Of a stretch of 64,000 nucleotides of DNA, positions 8,305-16,879 are shown piece after piece. A program made the position numbers and the translations under genes. Every line of letters begins with the position of its first letter. Positions within the stretch are counted from its first letter, which is position 1. Origin of the DNA: Sediminicola arcticus (GTDB lineage: Bacteria > Bacteroidota > Bacteroidia > Flavobacteriales > Flavobacteriaceae); contig NZ_JBEXAE010000001.1 of assembly GCF_040566695.1 (NCBI RefSeq), forward strand, positions 124,001-188,000. The letters run 5' to 3'. The notes below the pieces were generated by a model. The model worked only from the letters and a program-made list of their open reading frames with translations, was not told the origin of the DNA and searched no databases.

Positions 8305-8963
8305 ATTATATACTCCATCTAAATGCTGTTTTCGAGCAATTCTCAAAAGACTCCAGGCTGAACCCTACCCATATAAGTCTTTACATGGCCCTATTCCAGT
8401 TTTGGAACATCAACAGATTTCCAAATAAATTCCATATCAGCCGAGATGAAGTGATGCAACTGGCCAAAATTGGATCCAAGGCCACCTATCACAAGTGTCT
8501 CAGCAATTTAAATGACTGGAAATACATTTTATATTTTCCCTCCTATAATCCATTTAAAGGCAGTGAGATTACCCTCCTTGTTTTTGGGACAACTACTAAA
8601 CAAGTAGTGGACAACCCTGAAACAAGTAATGAACAAGCAGTGGTATCTAATACAAACAATAATAAACAAAAAACAAACTTAAATAAACGAGGCACTCCCA
8701 AAAATGAATTGGAAGTTCTTTCTTTTTTTAAAGCAAAAAATAAGTCTACTAAAGAAGGATTGAGATTTTATCACCATTACCAAAGTTTGGGGTGGAAAAT
8801 TAATGGAAAGGCTGTTATTACAGATTGGAAGGCCCTGGCCGAAAAATGGCTTATTAACGGAATAGAGGTCAAACACTTTGAAACAGTTTCCCATCCCGAT
8901 AGCTATCGGGGAAGGGACAACCTGAAAATAACCAAAGACAAAAACTATGGAGAACCCCTCTAA
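8301..8963 (+). CDS. Putative replication or regulatory protein of the ICE
   Basis: This 220-aa protein has an N-terminal winged-helix-like region (LNPTHISLYMALFQFWN, then ISRDEVMQLAKIGSKATYHKCL), a polar Asn/Thr/Lys linker (about 120-135), and a C-terminal part with HYQSLGWKINGKAVITDWKALAEKW, which resembles DnaD/primosome-type tails. It overlaps both neighbours, and the next gene is a DnaC-like ATPase, so a role in ICE replication initiation is plausible. The family assignment is by pattern only. Confidence 0.62.
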   Translation: MNYILHLNAVFEQFSKDSRLNPTHISLYMALFQFWNINRFPNKFHISRDEVMQLAKIGSKATYHKCLSNLNDWKYILYFPSYNPFKGSEITLLVFGTTTKQVVDNPETSNEQAVVSNTNNNKQKTNLNKRGTPKNELEVLSFFKAKNKSTKEGLRFYHHYQSLGWKINGKAVITDWKALAEKWLINGIEVKHFETVSHPDSYRGRDNLKITKDKNYGEPL

Positions 8964-9603
8964 AATAGTGGAAGGTGGCGTTGAACATGTTCTTGGAAGT
9001 TTTGATGGAAAGAAAGTCATCTATGATTTTCCGAAGATACTAGCTTACCTAAATGCTAAAGGCAAACAACTCTTTGGAAACGAGTTCAGGATATTTGAAG
9101 AAGATCATGCTATTATTTATAAGCTTTCCAATTACTATATCCGGGACGCAGAGAGCTGTGAAAAGGCAGGAATAGATATTCATAAAGGAATTCTACTCTC
9201 GGGACCCGTGGGATGTGGTAAAACGTGTCTTATGAAGCTTTTGAGATACATCGTACCCCATCAAAGGATTTATGAGGTGATTCCTTCACGCAACATCACC
9301 TTTGCTTTTAATCATATTGGGTACAAGGTAATTGAAGATTATGGCAACCAAGGGTTTTTCTGTTTTGATGATCTCGGAGTGGAGCCCTTTGGAAGACATT
9401 ACGGAAAAGATTGCAATGTCTTGGGAGAAATCCTGATATCCAGGCATGAACTTTTGTTGAATCATAAAGTCCTTACCCATGCTACTACCAATCTCAATGC
9501 AGAAGAAATGGAAGAACGCTATGGCAATAGGGTACGTAGCCGAATGCGGCAATTATTTAATCTCGTTGCATTTGATAGTAAGATGGTTGACAAAAGGAAG
9601 TGA
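8947..9603 (+). CDS. DnaC-like AAA ATPase (helicase loader)
   Basis: This 218-aa P-loop ATPase has Walker A GPVGCGKT (about 86-93), Walker B FFCFDDLG (about 138-145), a sensor-like THATTNL and an arginine-finger-like RVRSRMRQLF. It matches DnaC/IstB-type loaders, which put a replicative helicase on DNA. It starts 17 bp inside the previous gene, showing translational coupling. It is the last gene of the three-gene maintenance operon. Confidence 0.82.
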   Translation: MENPSKIVEGGVEHVLGSFDGKKVIYDFPKILAYLNAKGKQLFGNEFRIFEEDHAIIYKLSNYYIRDAESCEKAGIDIHKGILLSGPVGCGKTCLMKLLRYIVPHQRIYEVIPSRNITFAFNHIGYKVIEDYGNQGFFCFDDLGVEPFGRHYGKDCNVLGEILISRHELLLNHKVLTHATTNLNAEEMEERYGNRVRSRMRQLFNLVAFDSKMVDKRK

Positions 9604-9740
9604 AATTTGTTCACAATACTTTTTGCTCTAATTGCGATTATTTCCAAAACACCTTTATCCTAAACCTTAATACGATACAATTTTACATTGCCTTTTAATT
9701 TGATAAATCGAATTCATCCTAAAAAATAATCCTTACCGTA

Positions 9741-9758
9741 ATTATGGTTTTCCGTAAT
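9741..9758. promoter_or_regulatory. TACGG-type palindrome, copy 1
   Basis: ATTATGG-TTTT-CCGTAAT lies in the gap between the ATPase gene and the 3' end of the defence operon. It is the same palindrome as at 39943 and 40851, but no TAnnTTTG element sits 20 bp away on either side. Its role here is unclear. Confidence 0.4.
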
Positions 9759-9885
9759 TATAGTAGAATTGTAATCACGTTTATATAGATACAATGATTT
9801 CTCAAATTGTAATCCTCTTAGAAACGTTGATTTCGAAATGATATTTTTCTCCATACATGGTAATAGATATTATATAAATTAACTG

Positions 9886-11718
9886 CTAAACATATTGCTT
9901 TATAAGATCAATTATTTTTTTCCCTCTTTCGATGATATCATTTTTAGACCATTGTTCCTTTTCTTTTAAGGTCTCATTTAAGAACATGCCATTTTTATAT
10001 CCAACAAAGGATCCTTCTTTATTAGTTCTATCTCGCTTTTTAGCAAACGACAAATTACTTAGTTGAGAATTGTACCCGGTTAATGTTAAATTTCCTAATG
10101 TATGTACCCATTCTTCCTGAATTTTTTTTGCTTCCTTTTTATCTCCATTTGCAATCATTTGAATCCAATCAGGCGGAATATTAGATCCTTGTGGCAAAAT
10201 ATGCTCAATAGTCCAAATAAATTTATTCTTGTCATCTCTTGCCCATAAATCGGTGTAAGTCTCTTTTGTTTTATTATTTAACTCCTCAATTTTGCATAAA
10301 ATAAAACGAGTAGCGCCAGTATTTTCTTCATATAAATCACCTTCAAGTTTTTCAAAGAATAGTTCATCACTTGCATACGTAGAAAGAGATTCAATTTGTT
10401 TGATTATTTTACTTAATTCATACTTTTTAGATTCATGGAGATCCTTGACTATTTCAATAAATATTTTATCTAAATCTCTTGTTGGAGGCAAATCTGTAAT
10501 ACTTCTTCGAAGAAAAAACTTGACTAAATATTCTATTAATTCTATTTTTAATTCGTTCTCCAAATCAAAATTTTCGAATACATACATTAATAATTGGTAA
10601 GAAGTCGCTCCTCCAATATTTTGTAAATCTCTTAAGGCTCCCGTCAGTCCTTTGGAGTTTTCTTCATGATTAGAAACAATTAATCTGTTGTAAGTCTCTG
10701 AACTTGTATTAAGTTTTGTGAAAAACGAATTTGGATCTTTTTTTATTAGTGTATCATAAATATGGATTAAATTAGAACGTGTTGCTCTTGTTTTACCTTT
10801 TACTTCAATACTTTTTTCATTTTTATAAGCATTATAAAAATGCCTTAAAAAACGATCTTGGATGATATAGTCGTCCAATAGATTATTATTCAGTAAGGTC
10901 CATTTTTCAAAATTTATATCAATTGAACCTTTTACTCTTTTTTCGGATTCGTTTAAAAAAGCATTCTTAATAATATCAATAGGTGATAATGGGACACCTC
11001 TTGTATTTAAAGTTTCAAATAAAGTGAAAGCATCAGAGTGATTTGACACTTCTATTTTTACAAGGACTGCAGAATTAATTTTCTTCAATAACTGTTTACT
11101 TTGATCTATATCAAAAACATACTCTTCTACATAATCGCCATCTACATCTTTTGGATTTGGTTTATATTCACCTAATCTATTCCCAAAATATCTGTATGCC
11201 TTTAAAATTCGTCTATTACCCGCATTGTCCGACCGCCTAAAACGACCCTTTAAAAAATCTGTTTCATGTGAGAGTAAGTGTTCAAAATCCTCTTTATTTC
11301 GTGCGGCATAAGATGGCTCTAAGCGTATTGAATATTTGTCACTTTTTAATAAAAGCTTATATTTTAAATTGAGTAGTTCTGAATTAAATTCTAACAAATC
11401 TTCCTCGTCTTCAATTTGGTCTTTAAGTTTAGACATATGCTTATAAATGGCTAAAAAGAAAATAAAGAGTGTGGTCATACGCTGTTGACCATCTATTAAT
11501 TCTAGACGGTCATTATCTATAGAATCTAGCTTTTGGTTAATGCAAATAATTGAACCTAAGAAGTGATTTTCATCATTTTCCCAAATATCATCGAATAAGG
11601 ATTCCCAATTGTTCTTGTTCCATACATACTCACGTTGGTATTTTGGAATAAAATAGACTATGTTCTTTTCTGTGTTATATAAATCTGAGATAGATCTGGC
11701 GTTTGCTGAGTTTATCAT
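9886..11718 (-). CDS. DUF262/DUF1524 protein (GmrSD-like nuclease)
   Basis: This 610-aa protein has an N-terminal DUF262 domain (IPKYQREYVW at about 24-33, then LIDGQQRMTTL at about 78-88) and a C-terminal DUF1524 HNH-like domain (WTIEHILPQ at about 500, HTLGNLTLTGYNS after it). GmrSD-type enzymes use DUF262 for nucleotide hydrolysis and DUF1524 for DNA cutting, often against modified phage DNA. It is the last gene of the six-gene operon and its ATG overlaps the previous stop (ATGA). It may be an added effector or an independent type IV restriction enzyme. Confidence 0.85.
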   Translation of the reverse strand: MINSANARSISDLYNTEKNIVYFIPKYQREYVWNKNNWESLFDDIWENDENHFLGSIICINQKLDSIDNDRLELIDGQQRMTTLFIFFLAIYKHMSKLKDQIEDEEDLLEFNSELLNLKYKLLLKSDKYSIRLEPSYAARNKEDFEHLLSHETDFLKGRFRRSDNAGNRRILKAYRYFGNRLGEYKPNPKDVDGDYVEEYVFDIDQSKQLLKKINSAVLVKIEVSNHSDAFTLFETLNTRGVPLSPIDIIKNAFLNESEKRVKGSIDINFEKWTLLNNNLLDDYIIQDRFLRHFYNAYKNEKSIEVKGKTRATRSNLIHIYDTLIKKDPNSFFTKLNTSSETYNRLIVSNHEENSKGLTGALRDLQNIGGATSYQLLMYVFENFDLENELKIELIEYLVKFFLRRSITDLPPTRDLDKIFIEIVKDLHESKKYELSKIIKQIESLSTYASDELFFEKLEGDLYEENTGATRFILCKIEELNNKTKETYTDLWARDDKNKFIWTIEHILPQGSNIPPDWIQMIANGDKKEAKKIQEEWVHTLGNLTLTGYNSQLSNLSFAKKRDRTNKEGSFVGYKNGMFLNETLKEKEQWSKNDIIERGKKIIDLIKQYV

Positions 11719-12524
11719 AATTCTTTTTTAATTTTATATTCTAATTCTTCATAACAGTTAAAGAAAGTATTAGCATGTGAGACAAATTTTTTTAGTTCAT
11801 CTATTTTATATAAAGGTTGATTGTTTGTTTGGGATTTATGAGTAAGATCTTTATTATGCGCTACCCAATTTCTTATGATCTTTATTTCATCTAAACTTTT
11901 TCTGAATTCTTTTGAAACATATTTTCTGGAAGCAGAAAAATATAATAGATCGTTTAAGAAAAAGGTTTGAAATGGGTTACACTCTCTTCTTTTCAAAATA
12001 AGTTCATTTCGTTTTTCTTGATCTTCTGGGGTGCATTCTATGTATCGTGTATTCCAATGTTCACTTTTTGCTCCTTTCTGTTTCATCCACGCAATTAATG
12101 TTTCGTCAGTTTCTTTGTGCAATAACATAAGTTGTCTGAGCATTTTTTCAAATTGAAAAGTGAGTTTAAAAAATTCATAATTGATAAAATCGGCATTATA
12201 ATCTACTATGTGTACAACCCCCTTAATTTTGCCTTCATCCATAACGAACATAACTTCATCATGGCTTCCTTTTTCAAATTTTGAAATGGTATACTTGTCA
12301 AATAATCTATCAAATGGTTGGCAGATTATGTTATCTGTTAATTCAGATAAAATAAAGTTTCCATCAATTAATCTATAGCACGAAGCTCGGTCTTTACCGG
12401 GGAGATAGGATATACCATAATTTTCACACATTTGAACAAGCTGTTGCGTGTTGTCTGGTTCATAAAAGATTAAATCTTTTGTGTAAATATTACTTATGGT
12501 TGCATATTTAATAGTTTCTAGCAT
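11715..12524 (-). CDS. CBS-like plus HEPN-like protein in defence operon
   Basis: I do not recognise a named family for this 269-aa protein. The first half (about 5-125) reads like a CBS pair (VMFVMDEGKIKGVVHIVDYN), a nucleotide-sensing fold. The second half is helical and contains IIRNWVAHNKDL (about 212-223). RNWVAH matches the R-x4-H motif of HEPN ribonucleases, which cut RNA in many toxin and abortive-infection systems. It is co-transcribed with the methylase/helicase genes. A ligand-gated RNase is an inference from these patterns. Confidence 0.5.
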   Translation of the reverse strand: MLETIKYATISNIYTKDLIFYEPDNTQQLVQMCENYGISYLPGKDRASCYRLIDGNFILSELTDNIICQPFDRLFDKYTISKFEKGSHDEVMFVMDEGKIKGVVHIVDYNADFINYEFFKLTFQFEKMLRQLMLLHKETDETLIAWMKQKGAKSEHWNTRYIECTPEDQEKRNELILKRRECNPFQTFFLNDLLYFSASRKYVSKEFRKSLDEIKIIRNWVAHNKDLTHKSQTNNQPLYKIDELKKFVSHANTFFNCYEELEYKIKKEL

Positions 12525-12530
12525 ACTCTT

Positions 12531-12752
12531 CTATTCATTCAAAAATTTATTTAACAAATCTCTAAACTCGCGTGCTTTTTCTTTGGTGAATTGAATATTT
12601 TGCTTTGAACCACGTTCACGTTCCAAATCTCCCATGGCGTAGGTTCTTAATTGTAAATAGTCACCTTCTATGGTAACATCTCCTACTACGTCTCCTGAAC
12701 GCAAATTAATGTGTTCGTTATTAACTTTAATGATTCTTCCTAATACTGCCAT
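12531..12752 (-). CDS. Small conserved defence-operon protein (73 aa)
   Basis: This is a short, probably beta-rich protein (LGRIIKVNNEHINLRSGDVVGDVTIEGDYLQLRTYAMGD) with a C-terminal helix. It sits between the methylase gene (15 bp gap) and the CBS/HEPN-like gene (6 bp gap), so it is clearly part of the operon. No catalytic motif is visible. It could be an accessory or inhibitor subunit. Confidence 0.6.
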   Translation of the reverse strand: MAVLGRIIKVNNEHINLRSGDVVGDVTIEGDYLQLRTYAMGDLERERGSKQNIQFTKEKAREFRDLLNKFLNE

Positions 12753-12767
12753 ATTATTTAATGCTAG

Positions 12768-15700
12768 TTATTCTACGTCCAAAATTTTATACTGTGCCCC
12801 TCCAAAAGTAAAGATACCACCAACTTTTCTACCGAACATAACTTCTGCTAAAGACGAGCTTGTAGCTATTTGTTTGTACTCACCTGTAAATTTGCCTTTT
12901 ATGGCATTTTTAATTATGTGATATTTAAAGAGCGCCCCATCCTCTTTTTGAATGGTTACTTTGCAACCTTCTTTTACCTCAATGGTAGTTTCTGCAAATA
13001 AGCCATATTGCGCTTGTGGCTCTTTAACGATATTGGGTTTTACTTTTTTAGGTGCTGCTTTTTTAGTTTTTACATCACTATATTTTGTACCTTCTGGTAT
13101 GGGTTTACCTTTTTGTTTATAGAAGGCCACTACATCTGCTTTTTTATGTAAGTCTTGTTTTATTTCCTCCTCATAACGCTCATGGTTTAGGAGTAACAAG
13201 CGTTTTAAAACCTCTTTACGTGCTTCTGGGTGAATGGTATAACGTACCTTATCATTTTCTGGCAAATAGTCTACTTCGTAAAAATCATGGCGCAATTTTA
13301 TGTCTTGCCAACCATAAGCTTCTAAAACCGCTTCGTCCATTTCTTTATGCAATTCTCTTAATTTAAAAATAAGTCGCACTGCCTCTTCATAACTAATATT
13401 ACCCTCTTTTTTAACTTCTAAATGATTGTATAAATTCCAGGTTTCTTTGCCAAATTTTTTCGAGAATGCTTTCTGTTCTATTTCATCTATTTGACTAACT
13501 AATTGCTCATTGTGAAATTGATTATAAATATGGGTTAAACCTAAATTGATATTAAGCATAATTTCTTCTCTAAACTCAGAATATATTTTGCCTGATTCTG
13601 TTAATAACTTACTATTTAAAAAAGGGAAATTTTCAAAACATTGAGTTGAAGAATAGCTTAAATCGGTTTTCAAAGAAGGACCCCATCTCCTTGCCCATTC
13701 TGTATGGAAAGTTGAAGACAAAATTGCAAATAACCAATGTTTATCTGACCCAATAACAAATATAGATTGGCTAAATACTGTATTTGTTTTCAGGATACTA
13801 AAGCATAAATGCTTTGTCACAACTGTAGTAACAATACATTTGCTCAAACTTTCAATGGAATTAAATAAACCCGGTCGACTTTCAGCATATATCCACCAAT
13901 TCTCTTTTGTACGGATGCGTTTGGTTGTATCTCTTATTGGTTTAACCAGTAATCGAACTCTATTTATTGCCGCTTTATATTCACTAGCCTTTTTAAAGCT
14001 TAGCTCCCTAAAATTAATAATGCTTCTTTCGGAAGACTGATTAGGAGTATTGTTAAGCTCTTTACCATTTACGAATGGAAATATTACTTCTTTGGATTTT
14101 GAATCAGAATTAATTAATTTCTTTTCCTCTTCTGAGGAGAGAATAAATCCATCTCCTAAGGTAAAAACACCTTTAAATATTTTTTTCTTGTTGTTTTTTA
14201 ATATTACAGGCACTCGATCATCTGCGTCATCAAGGTTTGCATTAATCCGATTTACTTTACTATCATCTAAAAATGATATTACATCAGAGATTTTAGTAAA
14301 TCCAACTAGAGTAACGAACAGATTAGCAACGCCAGGCCATTTTAATGACTTCTTTGCGAAATTTATTGTTCCATTATTACTTGTAATGTAGCTTAAACCA
14401 GCTTCTTTGGTATCCCCTTGAGAAACAGTGTTGGTTGAAATCAAAGATGCATATCCGCTTTCATTAATTACTTTAAATATTCTAAGAAAAAAGTATGCTA
14501 CCAAATCAGTTTGCCCTTTTGCACTTTCATTCATTGAAAATAAATAGTTCAAAATATCTAGTCCAAAAGAACCTGAAATCTTTCTTCCCCCCAAGTAAGG
14601 AGGATTCCCTAAGACACAATCAAAGCCTCCATTTTGAAATACTGCTGGAAACTCTAAAAACCAATGAAAAAAACGTTTGTCATGGCTTACTGCCATAGCG
14701 GCTCCTCGGTCTAAAATTTGAGTTTCCGTTTTTAGGTAATTCATGTATTGGCTATGGGTGGTTAGTTTTTCTTTATTAGCCTCTGTTTTTGGTATAAAAA
14801 ATTGTGCCACATGCAAGTCTGCTAGTTGTTTTAAACGCCACCACTTTTTGCCTTGAGTCAACTCTTGGTATAATTTGTCCTTTTTGGCTATTTGGTCTGG
14901 TGTGTTTTCTGGTAATTGGGAGAAATTGGCGAAGTCTTTTTGTAAGCCCTTTAAATCGTCATCTATTTTGGCAATTTCGTAAGTACTTAATTGTCCTTTG
15001 GTTTTAACTTCTAAATCGTTACGTTTTTTAAATGATGAGGCTATGTCTTTATGATCTCCCGGTAAGGTTTTAAAGGCTTCACTGCCAATGCCTTTTTCCA
15101 ATTCTTCAAAATGTGCTAACCCAACAATGGCATTTCCACATTTAATATGATGGTCTAAAAAATTCATAGGTTGCCCTGGGTCGTGTGCTTCTAGCCATAA
15201 GGCGACTTTACACAATTCTACCGCCAACGGATTTAAATCGACACCGTAAATACAATTCCGTATGACGTCTCGTGTTGCTTTACGCATTTCGGTGGGTGCC
15301 GGTTGGTCTTCTTTACTACGGTATTTAGCCAACTCAAAACCAATGCGTCGCGCTGCAGAAAGTAAAATATGTCCACTACCACAAGCTACATCGCATACGG
15401 TTAAGGATAATAATCCTACTTCCGGATCTTGTTCTTTTAACTTATCGGCGATTAAATAATCTAATGAATGTGTGATTAAAGGTTTCACTAATTCTTCTGG
15501 TGTATAATGCGACCCACTGGAAGAACGATCATCTCCTTTTACAAAACTAAAAATAGGCTGCCCTACATTATCTGTGAATAAAGGGTCGTATTCCAATAAA
15601 CCCTCATAGACAGAACCAAATTCTTCTACATCTAAATCGGCATAATTAACACGGGTGCGCTGACCTTTTTCATTTTCAAAAGTCACTAAATAGCGTAATA

Positions 15701-16877
15701 CCTTCAGCAAACATTCATTATCTAGCAATTGATCGTTAATAATACTTAAAGAACTTGGTGAAAATAGTCCAGAACCCAATGGATCGATTCCCAATTTTTT
15801 ACCATATTGTCCATCTTCAAATAAGGCAAAAGTTGTTAATAAAGATTGCCATAAATCTGTTTTTCTAGGATCTACATATACTAGCTTTTCGGCTAATTTA
15901 GTTAAGCGTTGTAAACTGTAAAAATCATAATAAATGCCTTTTTTTTTGTTTAAATCTTCGTCACGTTTTTCGGGATAAATCAATTTACGTTCCTCTATTA
16001 CCAATAGAAAGAGCATACGATACACCAAACGCAAGGTATAGAGGTAATAATTTTTAGCTGTAATTTTGTTTTCTAAAACCTGCTGTCGTAAGTCTTCATT
16101 CTGGGGATGGTATAACAAGCCATTTGCCAATTCTTTTATTGAACTTTCTACAGCAAGACTTAAGCGCTCTCTAATACGAGAACCTGATGAGATGGCTTCT
16201 TGATGGTAAAACTCAAAGATACTATCCGAACCAATATCTATTTTTTCAGGCATTCTGGTAGCATGCAGTGCGCGATAGAGCAATGCAAACTCCACATACA
16301 AGCCTTCTTCCATCATTTGCTGCAAATCGAACTCCAAATAGCTCAATCGACTTAAGCGTGTGGCATCGCGCAGTACTCTTAAAAACCGACCGTTGGAAAC
16401 TAAACCATATAAATGCTCATTATTATTTAAATATTCCTGCACCAAGGCATGCGGAGACAATCGCGTTGTTCCAGTTTCGGGACGTTTATCTAATGATTGG
16501 TTGACGCCAACAATATGAATAGGAAATCCATCACGATTGGTAGAACGATGGCTAATGGCATAAGATTTTCCGTTTATGAATTCTGCATTTGCAACGGTCA
16601 TTTCATACCCCAACACAGATAACAATGGGATGATCCAAAAACGTCTGGTTTCAGTAGTACCCGTATCTGTTTCGGATAAGTTTTCTCTTTTTTGTTTGAA
16701 GGCATTCCAGTTGGACGTTGCCAAAGACCAAGCCAAATTAATTTCATCACGAATAGAAGCACTTGGATTTAAATTAAAATCAATCGCCTTTTGAAAGCGA
16801 ATATCTTCCGTTCTTATTTTTTCAAGAATTTCACTTGATACAATATTACCCTGTATAGAAATAGCACTGTAGTTCAT
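12768..16877 (-). CDS. Eco57I-type N6-adenine DNA methyltransferase (DrmMI-like)
   Basis: This 1369-aa class I methyltransferase has SAM motif I DVACGSGHILLSAARR (about 493) and catalytic motif IV VLGNPPYLGG (about 752). A target-recognition-like region (TFHTEWARRWGPS and DLSYSSTQCFENFPF, about 1050-1080) is typical of type IIG and PglX/DrmMI enzymes. The N-terminal 450 residues show no PD-(D/E)XK nuclease signature. Together with the adjacent SNF2 and DUF1998 helicases it matches class 1 DISARM-like modules, where it marks host DNA. A type IIG restriction enzyme is the main alternative. Confidence 0.85.
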   Translation of the reverse strand: MNYSAISIQGNIVSSEILEKIRTEDIRFQKAIDFNLNPSASIRDEINLAWSLATSNWNAFKQKRENLSETDTGTTETRRFWIIPLLSVLGYEMTVANAEFINGKSYAISHRSTNRDGFPIHIVGVNQSLDKRPETGTTRLSPHALVQEYLNNNEHLYGLVSNGRFLRVLRDATRLSRLSYLEFDLQQMMEEGLYVEFALLYRALHATRMPEKIDIGSDSIFEFYHQEAISSGSRIRERLSLAVESSIKELANGLLYHPQNEDLRQQVLENKITAKNYYLYTLRLVYRMLFLLVIEERKLIYPEKRDEDLNKKKGIYYDFYSLQRLTKLAEKLVYVDPRKTDLWQSLLTTFALFEDGQYGKKLGIDPLGSGLFSPSSLSIINDQLLDNECLLKVLRYLVTFENEKGQRTRVNYADLDVEEFGSVYEGLLEYDPLFTDNVGQPIFSFVKGDDRSSSGSHYTPEELVKPLITHSLDYLIADKLKEQDPEVGLLSLTVCDVACGSGHILLSAARRIGFELAKYRSKEDQPAPTEMRKATRDVIRNCIYGVDLNPLAVELCKVALWLEAHDPGQPMNFLDHHIKCGNAIVGLAHFEELEKGIGSEAFKTLPGDHKDIASSFKKRNDLEVKTKGQLSTYEIAKIDDDLKGLQKDFANFSQLPENTPDQIAKKDKLYQELTQGKKWWRLKQLADLHVAQFFIPKTEANKEKLTTHSQYMNYLKTETQILDRGAAMAVSHDKRFFHWFLEFPAVFQNGGFDCVLGNPPYLGGRKISGSFGLDILNYLFSMNESAKGQTDLVAYFFLRIFKVINESGYASLISTNTVSQGDTKEAGLSYITSNNGTINFAKKSLKWPGVANLFVTLVGFTKISDVISFLDDSKVNRINANLDDADDRVPVILKNNKKKIFKGVFTLGDGFILSSEEEKKLINSDSKSKEVIFPFVNGKELNNTPNQSSERSIINFRELSFKKASEYKAAINRVRLLVKPIRDTTKRIRTKENWWIYAESRPGLFNSIESLSKCIVTTVVTKHLCFSILKTNTVFSQSIFVIGSDKHWLFAILSSTFHTEWARRWGPSLKTDLSYSSTQCFENFPFLNSKLLTESGKIYSEFREEIMLNINLGLTHIYNQFHNEQLVSQIDEIEQKAFSKKFGKETWNLYNHLEVKKEGNISYEEAVRLIFKLRELHKEMDEAVLEAYGWQDIKLRHDFYEVDYLPENDKVRYTIHPEARKEVLKRLLLLNHERYEEEIKQDLHKKADVVAFYKQKGKPIPEGTKYSDVKTKKAAPKKVKPNIVKEPQAQYGLFAETTIEVKEGCKVTIQKEDGALFKYHIIKNAIKGKFTGEYKQIATSSSLAEVMFGRKVGGIFTFGGAQYKILDVE

Positions 16878-16879
16878 AG

